From positions 1 to 64,000 of the forward strand of contig CAOKLO010000008.1 of NCBI GenBank assembly GCA_948469375.1: a DNA stretch of 64,000 bases, given 5' to 3'. Source of the stretch: an uncultured bacterium. Lineage in GTDB: Bacteria > Bacillota > Clostridia > Oscillospirales > Oscillospiraceae. The translations under genes and the position numbers were made by a program. Under the pieces are notes generated by a model that was not told where the DNA came from, made no database searches, and worked only from the letters and a program-made list of their open reading frames with translations. Below, piece after piece: positions 46,264 to 54,843 of this stretch. Numbering within the stretch: the first letter of the stretch is position 1; each line of letters begins with the position of its first letter.

Positions 46264-47379
46264 TTACTTCTTCTTTTCGCGCTTACTTTCGCAATCGCCT
46301 ATCTGATCAAATTTGTCCAAAGAATCCCACATGCCCAGCATATACATGACCCCCAGGGCACGGTCATATAGGCCGTAGCCCGGCCGCACCGTACCGGGGC
46401 CCTCGTCCCACAGGTGCCGCCCGTGGTCGGGCCGGATATAGCCCTCATAGCCGCAGTCGTGGTACGCCTTCAGGATGTCCAGGATGCCCGTGTCCCCGTC
46501 GCAGTCCCGGTGGGACGCCTCGGAGAAGTCCCCGTTGGGGAAGTGCTTCACGTTGCGGATGTGGGCAAAGGCAATGCGGTCGCAGTGCTTGCGTACGATG
46601 TCCGCCACGTTGTTGTCCGGGTCGGCGTTCAGGCTGCCCGAGCACAGGGTCAGGCAGTTGTAGGGGTCGTCCACCATGCTGAGGAACTTGTCGATGGCCG
46701 CACCGCTGGTGAGCAGCCGGGGCAGGCCGAAGATGTCCCAGGGGGGATCGTCCATGTGGACCGCCATCTTGATGTCGCACTCGTGGCAGGTGGGCATGAT
46801 GGCCTCCAGGAAATACTTGAAGTTGTCCCACAGCCGCTCCTTGGTGACGGGACGGTATTTCTCGAACAACTCGTCCAGCTTGGCCATCCGCTCCGGCTCC
46901 CAGCCGGGGAAGGTCATGTGGTACTTTTCCGTGAAAGACATGACATAATCCGCCATCTCCTTGGGGTCCTGCTTGATCTTGGCCGCCTCGTAGTACAGGG
47001 CGGTGGAGCCGTCCCCTACCGGGTGGAACAGGTCGGTCCGCGTCCAGTCGAACACTGGCATAAAGTTGTAGCAGATGACCTTCACCCCGAAGGGGGCCAG
47101 GTTTCGGATGGTCTGCTTGTAGTTCTCGATATACTGGTCCCGGGTGGGCAGGCCGATCTTGATGTCATCGTGGACGTTGACGCTCTCCACCACGTCCATG
47201 TTGAAGCCGTACTCGTCCAGCTGCGCTTTTACTTTCGCAATCTCCTCGGGCTGCCAGACCTCCCCCGGCATCTTGTCGTGGAGCGCCCAGACGATGCCCT
47301 CTACCCCGGGGATCTGCTTGATGTCGGACAGCTTGATTTGATCGTTGCCTTCGCCGTACCAGCGCCAGGTCATTTTCAT
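46264..47379 (-). CDS. uxuA: D-mannonate dehydratase
   Basis: Dehydrates D-mannonate to 2-keto-3-deoxy-D-gluconate in hexuronate catabolism. Seen: 371 residues; MTWRWYGEGNDQIKL start, ICYNFMPVFDWTRTDL, the metal-site segments HMDDPPWDIFGLPR, CSGSLNADPDN, FAHIRNVKHFPNGDF and HRDCDGDTG, RPDHGRHLWDE. All are characteristic of UxuA. Ends in Lys-rich ESKREKKK close to the insertion sequence. It follows the HAD gene by 24 bases on the same strand. Confidence 0.95.
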   Translation of the reverse strand: MKMTWRWYGEGNDQIKLSDIKQIPGVEGIVWALHDKMPGEVWQPEEIAKVKAQLDEYGFNMDVVESVNVHDDIKIGLPTRDQYIENYKQTIRNLAPFGVKVICYNFMPVFDWTRTDLFHPVGDGSTALYYEAAKIKQDPKEMADYVMSFTEKYHMTFPGWEPERMAKLDELFEKYRPVTKERLWDNFKYFLEAIMPTCHECDIKMAVHMDDPPWDIFGLPRLLTSGAAIDKFLSMVDDPYNCLTLCSGSLNADPDNNVADIVRKHCDRIAFAHIRNVKHFPNGDFSEASHRDCDGDTGILDILKAYHDCGYEGYIRPDHGRHLWDEGPGTVRPGYGLYDRALGVMYMLGMWDSLDKFDQIGDCESKREKKK

Positions 47380-47403
47380 ATGCTGTCTCCCTCCATTCTT
47401 CTA

Positions 47404-48243
47404 TTATTTGAGATTATCCAAAAACGCAGCTATCTTTTTCTGCTGATAATCACCGCCGTATGTGCTGTCCGCCAGCTTGTCCACAGCTGTCTCCCGGAAT
47501 TCTTTCCAGGACTCTCCTTCATGCCGAACTAAGATGGGGTAGTAAAATACATTGTTTGAGCGGGCAGCCTCCAAGTCACCCGGAGCATCGCCGGTCATGA
47601 TCACCTTATCTTGGTCATAGCCCTTTTTTAACAGTTCCTGGATACAGTATGCCTTATTGCCCACATTCTGGGCTAGTAAAATGTCCACATGATCCAGCAA
47701 ACCATATAATGTCCACTCCTCCTCCACTGCTTGGAGATTGGCAGATGAAACAATGGCGATATCCGCCATCGAATGGGCATATTTCAGTCCTTCAAGCACA
47801 CCCTCAAAAGGTTTCTTTGCATCAAAAGGCAGGGCATTGATGCGGTTGTTTACTTTATCCGACCAGTTCAGTGCTTTTGACAACACCTCGCTGCCGCCCG
47901 CCTCAATGGCTACTTTTAGGCCATCGTTAGACAGGGCAGGCGCACTATCTGCCCACTGCTCCAACTCGTCGATGCCAGCGATTCTGGTATACTGTCCGTC
48001 AATCTCCCGCAGCGCCATGGCGAGACCCTTGAAGCGGTTGATACCACGGGTCATGGTATACAGGTTAATGTCATTCCAGCGGGTGAGGATAGGCTCTGCC
48101 CACTGTTTCAGCCCCCACTCCTCCACCATGCAGGGACCAAAGCATTGGAAATGCTTGATATCCATGGTATCCATGGCACAGCCATCACTGTCAACGCAGA
48201 TGAGAAAGTCTTTTTTCTTTTTGAACTCTTGCAGTGTCATCAT
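47404..48243 (-). CDS. HAD-superfamily hydrolase
   Basis: Seen: the DxD nucleophile pair (VDSDGCAMD, Asp18 and Asp20), VSSANLQAV (Ser of motif II) and VIMTGDAPGD (motif IV acidic pair). A cap domain is inserted between them (about 30-150). HAD enzymes mostly dephosphorylate small metabolites; the substrate is unknown but sugar phosphates fit the locus. ATG 48243 (followed by a second ATG) follows CAGGAGGGG. In operon order between GH3 and uxuA, so it is likely part of the same catabolic transcript. Confidence 0.82.
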   Translation of the reverse strand: MMTLQEFKKKKDFLICVDSDGCAMDTMDIKHFQCFGPCMVEEWGLKQWAEPILTRWNDINLYTMTRGINRFKGLAMALREIDGQYTRIAGIDELEQWADSAPALSNDGLKVAIEAGGSEVLSKALNWSDKVNNRINALPFDAKKPFEGVLEGLKYAHSMADIAIVSSANLQAVEEEWTLYGLLDHVDILLAQNVGNKAYCIQELLKKGYDQDKVIMTGDAPGDLEAARSNNVFYYPILVRHEGESWKEFRETAVDKLADSTYGGDYQQKKIAAFLDNLK

Positions 48244-48256
48244 GCGTCCCCTCCTG

Positions 48257-50008
48257 TTACAGCCGAGTGTCCCAGCGTCCGCAGAACACACTATCCTCAG
48301 CTGTACCCTTGAACTTGCTTTTGCCGGTCAGCTTTTCGATAGCAGCCCGGATATGAGAGCGGTTAGGGCCATACGCATTGATAAAGGTGTGCAGTTGGGG
48401 CACATCAATCAGGTGGTTCGTATAGTTCAAACTCATGCCGATAGTTGGAATCTCCTCATTGTACCAGGGGAGTTCACAGCTGTGGTTACAGCTCCACCGT
48501 ACTCGCACCCAGTTTTCCTGGGCATAGCCTTTCACGTTGATGACCACCAAGGCGAAGTCGTGGTTGGCAATGAAGTCAGTCCGCTTATCATGATTCAGCA
48601 TCTTGACAAAGTTCATAGGCGAGACCCCGTTTTCCACCTCCAGGTCATGATAGCTGGGGCAGACATCCACCTCAAACCCAGCCTGTTTCAGCTCCTCAAT
48701 AACCACCTGCTTCACCGGATCGCCTGTATAGCCCTTGGTGGTGGGGGTGGAACCTACATATACCAGGTATACCCGTTTTTTCTCCTCAGGGCAGATGGGC
48801 AGATAATTTCGGGTATCCTTCACCAACGTAATGCAGCTGTCAGCAGCCTGGGCACAGTATGACTGGTGCTCTTCACAGCCCACTTGGTCCAGCAGAGTCC
48901 TGTCCGGGATACGGACGCTTTCCTCATATAGATGCAGATGGGCCTTTAACCCCAGCACACGATGAAGCGCATCGGAGAGTCGCTCCTCAGTAAGCGCTCC
49001 AGAATTGTAAGCGTTTCGGAGGAAACCAATATCCTCCTCCACATCGTTGGCAAACAGGAACATATCACAGCCGGCAATGATGGCACCAGGTACTGCGTCC
49101 TGCCGTCTGCTGATGGCGGTCATACCTACCATGTGAGAGGCGTCGGTGATAATCACACCATTGAAGCTCATGTCCTCCCGAAGCAGATCGGTGAGCAGCT
49201 CCGGAGCCAACGTAGCGGGCTTGATCTCGCTGTCCTGGATGCCGGGGCAGAGCTTTCGGCTCATCTCAGGCAAAGCAATGTGACCCACCATCACGGCTTC
49301 CAGCCCCTCGTTGATAAGTGTACGATATACCTTGCCAAAGCTGGCCTCCCATTCGTCCACAGACAGGGTATTGACACCCAGGGCCAAATGCTGGTCCAGC
49401 TCCTCCACACCATCGCCGGGGAAGTGCTTGGCCGTGCAGGCCATATTGATATTAGCATCTTTGATGCCCCTCATGTACGCACGGGCATTGGCAATAACTT
49501 TATCCGGATCACTGCTAAAGCTACGGGTATTGACGATGGTGTTGCGCCAGTTTCGGTACACATCCACCACTGGGTTGAACATCCAGTTGCAGCCAATGGC
49601 GGATGCCTCCCGACCAGCCACCAGACCCAAATGATAGGCGTTTTCTGTTCCTTCGCCTGCGCCACACTCGGCGGCGGTGGCCACAAAGGTGCCCTCGGGC
49701 AAACATCCGTTCCCGCCATCGTCACAATTTGCGGCAATAAGCAGAGGAATTTTGCTGTGCCGCTGGAAGGTGGTGTTCTGGAGGTACACAGTCTCTTTAT
49801 CGCCGCCCTGCCAGCGCAGACCGCCCTGATGGCTTACCGACAGACTGGTTTTGATATCGTCCTCGTTCACACCGGGTGTCGCTTTCAGCAGCACAAACAA
49901 CTGGCCCAGCTTTTCATCTAACGTCATGCCGGCAATGGTATCTTCCACCCACTGAAACTGGTTTTCATTCAGATAAAAGGGCTTTGCACGTAAATCTACC
50001 ACATACAT
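48257..50008 (-). CDS. GH3 glycoside hydrolase, NagZ-like two-domain type
   Basis: Seen: a GH3 N-terminal barrel with the NagZ-type loop KHFPGDG...DQH (Lys194, His195, Asp205, His207), which carries the His/Asp acid dyad of beta-N-acetylglucosaminidases, and the nucleophile Asp289 in VIITDASHM; then a C-terminal alpha/beta domain with no catalytic residue needed. Known: this type hydrolyses or phosphorolyses beta-N-acetylglucosaminides. Here it is in a uronate locus, so related aminoglycans or an unusual substrate are possible. Start uncertain: ATG 50008 is close to its GGAGGAG; GTG 50002 has better spacing. Confidence 0.85.
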   Translation of the reverse strand: MYVVDLRAKPFYLNENQFQWVEDTIAGMTLDEKLGQLFVLLKATPGVNEDDIKTSLSVSHQGGLRWQGGDKETVYLQNTTFQRHSKIPLLIAANCDDGGNGCLPEGTFVATAAECGAGEGTENAYHLGLVAGREASAIGCNWMFNPVVDVYRNWRNTIVNTRSFSSDPDKVIANARAYMRGIKDANINMACTAKHFPGDGVEELDQHLALGVNTLSVDEWEASFGKVYRTLINEGLEAVMVGHIALPEMSRKLCPGIQDSEIKPATLAPELLTDLLREDMSFNGVIITDASHMVGMTAISRRQDAVPGAIIAGCDMFLFANDVEEDIGFLRNAYNSGALTEERLSDALHRVLGLKAHLHLYEESVRIPDRTLLDQVGCEEHQSYCAQAADSCITLVKDTRNYLPICPEEKKRVYLVYVGSTPTTKGYTGDPVKQVVIEELKQAGFEVDVCPSYHDLEVENGVSPMNFVKMLNHDKRTDFIANHDFALVVINVKGYAQENWVRVRWSCNHSCELPWYNEEIPTIGMSLNYTNHLIDVPQLHTFINAYGPNRSHIRAAIEKLTGKSKFKGTAEDSVFCGRWDTRL

Positions 50009-50076
50009 CTCCTCCTGCAATAAAAATATCTGCCAATCAATTGGACTGCCCAGCCAAATTGTACTGAAGCAGCAGA

Positions 50077-52284
50077 TTATTTGGGAATTTTGTTCAATCG
50101 CTCGTTCAATATGTAAATTGCTTCATCGGGCAGCAACTTATTGATATGGTTCCAGATCGACGCAAAGCTCATGGCTCCGCCGGTGTCCATACGGGTGGCC
50201 ATTTCAGGGTGGTCGATGCGCAAAGGTTCCTGGATGACTTCCTTCACAGCCTGCTTTCCTTCCGGGTATTGGTAAACAAGTTCAAGAGGGTCTTTCACAG
50301 ACAGGAACCCCTCTCGAATTACCAGTTCCTTCACAGCAACCGTCTGTGCGGCGAACCACTGCGCAACGTTGGAAGAAACATCCTTTTGTACCACATAGGT
50401 GTATTCCCGGGGCATTTCGGAAACTTTCTCTATTGCCAAAGAATCGGAAACGCCATTGTCCGCAAAAACGGTAATCAAATTGCCCTCATCGGTCAGAGAG
50501 ACGTTCTTAAAACAGAATATTGCGTTGCCGGTTTGAGTACCAACCTTTTGGCCGTTTACCATCAAGGTCACTTCGGCGGCGTTAGAGTATACTTTAATTT
50601 CGATTTGTTCCTCAGGGCGCTTGATAAACCGCTTGCCGCAGATATATACAAAAGGATCTTTGCTCCATTTGGCTTTATAGAAATAGAACGCCTGCTTTTT
50701 TATCTTGCGGTCAAATGTCACGATGCCTTTGTTATTCCGTCCCTTGCAGCCTCCCTCATCTCGGGCATCAGCGGCAAAGTCAAACATATTCCAGAGCCAG
50801 GTCGCCCATAGGTAAGGGCGTTTTTCAAAATCTGTGTACGCCTTTTCGTGGACAATGGCCTGATATTCTTCTGTGTAGTCCTTGCATTTGGGCTCCGCTG
50901 AGTGCCACGACAAGACGCTGTCCGCACCATATTCGCTGATGGCCAGAGGGATCTCCGGCATCCGGGCGTGGCGTTCATCACAGAATGCGCCGTGATCGTC
51001 AGGCGTTCCTTCATACCAGCCCATATATTCATTATACGAGGCCACATCGGTGATATGGAATTGTTCGCTTTCCGGCATGGTCATACCAACGTTGGCTATG
51101 GTGGTCAGGCGGGAACCATCCAGTTCTTTTGCGAAACAATGTAGTTCCTCCAACATATGGATCATGTTGTCGGATTCGCCGCCAATACCCAGTTCGTTTG
51201 CAATACCCCAAAAACAGATAGCCGGGTGGTTATAGTTTTGCATAATCAGCTCTCGGAGCTGTGTGAGAAGATTATCATCCGCTTCCCGGCGGTCATCGTA
51301 TACGCTGATGAATGGGATCTCTGCCCACACCACAATACCGTTTTGGTCGCACAAATCATAAAAAAACGGTGCCTGTTGATAGTGAGCAAGCCTTACCGTA
51401 TTGGCTCCGATTTCCCGGATCAGCGTCATATCCTCGGTGTGCTCTTTTTCGGTCAGAGCCCAGCCCAGATTTTCCCTGTCCTGATGCCGGCAGACACCGT
51501 GCAGGGGATAGCTTCGTCCGTTCAAGAAGAAGCCTTCACAGGGATTGACGGAAAAACTGCGGAATCCAAAGGAAGTGGAGATACAGTCATCGGCAATGGA
51601 AGCCATACAGGTATAGAGATTAGGCGCTTCCACGCCATCCCACAACATGGGATGCTCTACCGTCAGGCAGATCTGCGCTTTGCCATCAATGCTGATTGTC
51701 TTGCCAGAATCCACAACGTTCCCAAGTCCGTCTAAGAGCGATAAAGCTACAGCCTCTCCGCTGGGCGCATATACGCTGATCGACACCTGCCCCTGTGCAT
51801 CGGGTGTTACGAACAGGGCGTCTGTTCCAAAGGTTGTAACATCAAAATGCACTTTCGTGTCGAAGCAGATCAGCTGTACATCCCGATAGATACCGCCGAA
51901 GAATGTAAAGTCGGCACTCCGGGGATAGATGGGCAGGTTCAGGCTGTTATCTGCGCGGACCAGGATCTCGTTTTCTCCATCCCGGAGATGGGGCGTCAAA
52001 TCGAAGGTAAAAGCGGAGAAACCGCCTCGGTGCTCTCCCACAGTCTGGCCGTTGCAAATCACCGTCGCCATCTTGCTGACCGCACCGAAACGAATATATA
52101 CCTGCGTTCCGTCCGGCTTCATCGTAAAGGTTTTGCGGTACCAGCCGACACCTTGGTAGTAATCTCCACCGCCGTCCTGCCCATCGAAAGCGTTCCACGT
52201 GTGGGGAAGTGACACGGCCTCCCAGTCGGGCACACCTTCTTTTCGGAAACTCCAATCGGAGTCCCAGCAAATGATTTTTCTCAT
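50077..52284 (-). CDS. GH2 glycoside hydrolase (beta-galactosidase/beta-glucuronidase type), copy 1
   Basis: Seen: sugar-binding jelly roll (WDSDWSFRKEG, VSLPHTWN), immunoglobulin-like domain, TIM barrel with acid/base Glu364 in GIANELG and nucleophile Glu451 in AISEYGAD, then further domains. An Asn-x-Lys (N517, K519) just before IVTFDRK is present, as in beta-glucuronidases; galactosidases of this family can also carry it, so it supports but does not prove glucuronidase activity. 735 residues, no signal peptide, hence intracellular. Close paralogue of the GH2 at 58111. Confidence 0.9.
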   Translation of the reverse strand: MRKIICWDSDWSFRKEGVPDWEAVSLPHTWNAFDGQDGGGDYYQGVGWYRKTFTMKPDGTQVYIRFGAVSKMATVICNGQTVGEHRGGFSAFTFDLTPHLRDGENEILVRADNSLNLPIYPRSADFTFFGGIYRDVQLICFDTKVHFDVTTFGTDALFVTPDAQGQVSISVYAPSGEAVALSLLDGLGNVVDSGKTISIDGKAQICLTVEHPMLWDGVEAPNLYTCMASIADDCISTSFGFRSFSVNPCEGFFLNGRSYPLHGVCRHQDRENLGWALTEKEHTEDMTLIREIGANTVRLAHYQQAPFFYDLCDQNGIVVWAEIPFISVYDDRREADDNLLTQLRELIMQNYNHPAICFWGIANELGIGGESDNMIHMLEELHCFAKELDGSRLTTIANVGMTMPESEQFHITDVASYNEYMGWYEGTPDDHGAFCDERHARMPEIPLAISEYGADSVLSWHSAEPKCKDYTEEYQAIVHEKAYTDFEKRPYLWATWLWNMFDFAADARDEGGCKGRNNKGIVTFDRKIKKQAFYFYKAKWSKDPFVYICGKRFIKRPEEQIEIKVYSNAAEVTLMVNGQKVGTQTGNAIFCFKNVSLTDEGNLITVFADNGVSDSLAIEKVSEMPREYTYVVQKDVSSNVAQWFAAQTVAVKELVIREGFLSVKDPLELVYQYPEGKQAVKEVIQEPLRIDHPEMATRMDTGGAMSFASIWNHINKLLPDEAIYILNERLNKIPK

Positions 52285-52307
52285 AACGAACCCTTCCTAT
52301 GAAAAAT

Positions 52308-54590
52308 TTAATCGGAATCGTTTTGACAGCTTTCACGGTACTGGCTTGGTGTAATCTGTTCAATTTTCTTGAAGGAGCGGGTAAAGGTATTGGCGCTGGC
52401 ATATCCAACTTTTTCTGAAATTTCGGCAATGGAATCGTTGGTAGTACGCATGAGCTCTTTGGCTTTCTCCATGCGCAGGTGAGTGAGATAGTTTAGGAAT
52501 GTTTTCCCCACATTATTCTTGAAGAAAACCGAGAAATAGCTGGAAGTCAGGTCAAAATAGTCGGCTACACTCGTCAGCGTCAAGTCCACATTACCATACT
52601 GCCCTTGGATATATTCAAGAATTCGGGATGTCAGCTGTGTTGTCGGAGACTGCTGGTTCTCCCGAACATAAGCACAGACGTTCCGTATCACACTGGCAAG
52701 TATTTCTTCCATTTCATGAGTGTTTTGCTGCAAAAAGAGCAGTTTCAGAGGGAGTTGCCCCTCCACTGTAAGAACTGTGGAATCCTCCACCCGGTATGCG
52801 CTTGTGACAACATTCAGGATACTGATACAGTAAGCCTGAGCTTCGTATAGAGGAACATGCTTCTGCCGGATATCGTTTTCCAAATTTTTGTGCAGAAACT
52901 CAATTGCACCTTCATCATTCCCCGTTGCAATATAGTTTTGCATCTGGGCGGATATGTTATCTATCGCTTTGCCAATAGCATAGGTTTCATTGCCCTCTGT
53001 CAGATAGCGGACGCCACCTTCCGGGGCCAGAGGCTGCGCCTGAACAACAGAATAAAAGTTTTTGGATACGGACTCCATTCCAATTCCAATTTCGCTGGCG
53101 CTGATCCAGAACATTTGGTCATAAGATTCACGCATATCTTTTGCAATAGCGTCCAACAGTTCTCTGGTCTGTGTGTCAAAATTCTCACTGTCACCATTCA
53201 TAAGCAAGACTAAACTTTCATCGTCCACTGTAGCGAAGACATACATGAGAGACTTAGGTGCCAATTGGAATACCCGCTCTCTGAATATCATTTTCACCAG
53301 AACCTGCTGCTCAAGCTCCACATCCTGGGGGCCTTTCACTAAAGCAACTCGGAAATGGGTAAAAGGGAGCAAAATACCCGCACGCTGAAGTGTATTTTGA
53401 AATCGGTCATAGTCTGTTACTGCATTTCGGAACAGTTGCATCAGAAGGCTTTCCTGAATCCGAGGCATTTCCTCCTCCAGCGTGTTTTCCAACGCTGAAA
53501 TAGAGTGCGCCATTTCTTTCATGGAAAGTTCAATTAGGTTATATTCCCCGTAAGGGCCTTCCGCCTCAGACTTCATGTGGACAGACTGACGATGAAGTTC
53601 CGCCATCAGCCGCTTTAGAGGCTCGTAATTCCGATAGGCCAGCACGTATCCGATAAAAATACCCACTACCAGTACGCAGGCCAGCATAATCAAACTGACA
53701 TTTCTTGCTTGATTGAGCTTGGCAACCATGGTATGTTCCGGCTGAAGCGAAATAAAGCGCCACCCATTCAATTTAGATGCTCTCTGGGAAAGGGTGTAGG
53801 AAATTCCGCCAACCGACTGGAAAGAATCGTAGGAATCCTCTGCTTCGTAAACAGCATCCAGAAGAGCGGCATCTCCCAATCGGGCAGCGATCCGTCCTTC
53901 CGGGCTGATCAGGCAGATTACACCGGTGTCCAGTTCTTCCATCTCCGTAATGCCAGCAAAAAGTGCATCGGGGTTGATTGTCAGGCAAATCGTAGCGTAG
54001 GGCCTTTGGCCTGTACTCCACAGAGGCATGGTGTGGAAAAGCACCAGCTGCGATTCCCCCTGAGCTGTTTCCAACAAATCATATTGGCAGTATACGCGGG
54101 TATTTTGCAGCTTCTCCAACATGAGTTGATTCATTTCCTGGGACCCAAAACGGCTCATTCCGCTGGATACACGGTAATCAATATAACTGCCATTGATTAG
54201 GCAGTCATACTTTGATGAATAAATAAATGTATCACACTGCGGCCCTGGCGAAGCAGCATAATTGGCCAGATGGCCCGATACTTGCCAAAGTGCTAAATTT
54301 GCCTCTTCCTGATTATTGATCTTGTGTTCCAGGACCTGATTCAGCATAGAGTCATTATTCAAGTCGAGAGCATGAAGTTGCAAGCCCTGTAACCGTTCGT
54401 CTACAGTCAGCTGCACCTGCTGCAAAACCGCGTTTTGATAGTTTAGGTTTTCTTCCCGAAGAAGGGCGTGGGCATAAAGGTAATTGACCATAACCAGCAG
54501 CAGCGGCAGAAGTAGCATCGTCAGGAAAGAAGCAACCAAGCGATAGAAAGTCTGGCGTTGCTTGAAATGCTTTGGAATTTCTATTTTCAT
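52308..54590 (-). CDS. Membrane-bound AraC-type sensor regulator (Cache-like)
   Basis: Seen: N-terminal helix (about 17-38), extracellular sensor of about 240 residues, second helix (VSLIMLACVLVVGIFIGYVL, about 285-304), a HAMP-like and coiled-coil stretch, and a C-terminal AraC helix-turn-helix pair (DLTLTSVADYFDLTSSYFSVFFKNNVGKTFLNYL and ISEKVGYASANTFTRSFKK). This is the YesN/AraC one-component layout that senses an external sugar and activates adjacent operons. Divergent from the GH3 gene; an inverted repeat TGTTAC/GTAACA (54602-54624) lies between. No separate kinase is needed. Confidence 0.88.
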   Translation of the reverse strand: MKIEIPKHFKQRQTFYRLVASFLTMLLLPLLLVMVNYLYAHALLREENLNYQNAVLQQVQLTVDERLQGLQLHALDLNNDSMLNQVLEHKINNQEEANLALWQVSGHLANYAASPGPQCDTFIYSSKYDCLINGSYIDYRVSSGMSRFGSQEMNQLMLEKLQNTRVYCQYDLLETAQGESQLVLFHTMPLWSTGQRPYATICLTINPDALFAGITEMEELDTGVICLISPEGRIAARLGDAALLDAVYEAEDSYDSFQSVGGISYTLSQRASKLNGWRFISLQPEHTMVAKLNQARNVSLIMLACVLVVGIFIGYVLAYRNYEPLKRLMAELHRQSVHMKSEAEGPYGEYNLIELSMKEMAHSISALENTLEEEMPRIQESLLMQLFRNAVTDYDRFQNTLQRAGILLPFTHFRVALVKGPQDVELEQQVLVKMIFRERVFQLAPKSLMYVFATVDDESLVLLMNGDSENFDTQTRELLDAIAKDMRESYDQMFWISASEIGIGMESVSKNFYSVVQAQPLAPEGGVRYLTEGNETYAIGKAIDNISAQMQNYIATGNDEGAIEFLHKNLENDIRQKHVPLYEAQAYCISILNVVTSAYRVEDSTVLTVEGQLPLKLLFLQQNTHEMEEILASVIRNVCAYVRENQQSPTTQLTSRILEYIQGQYGNVDLTLTSVADYFDLTSSYFSVFFKNNVGKTFLNYLTHLRMEKAKELMRTTNDSIAEISEKVGYASANTFTRSFKKIEQITPSQYRESCQNDSD

Positions 54591-54601
54591 TACGGCACCC
54601 C

Positions 54602-54624
54602 TGTTACTTTAATAAATTGTAACA
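54602..54624. promoter_or_regulatory. Inverted repeat upstream of the AraC-type gene
   Basis: TGTTAC (54602-54607) and GTAACA (54619-54624) in the 253-base divergent space (54591-54843). AT-rich bases around it contain a weak TTTACT/TATCAT promoter candidate towards the GH3 gene. Possibly an AraC binding site; no second copy seen. Confidence 0.35.
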
Positions 54625-54843
54625 ACATATTTCGCCCTTATGTGCCTCGCATTGTCATATTGTAGCACAGAGCGGACGCAGATGGAAAGATTCACATTTC
54701 AATATAGCCAAGCATTTTTTTGGATTTTACGCTTGAAAGCGTGGTTGGAAAATTGTATAGCAAACCCAAATAGTGCAGATTTACTTAGATTTTGTTTCAT
54801 GCTATCATTACTCTGTAGAAAGCATTGGAAAGGAGTAATGACC

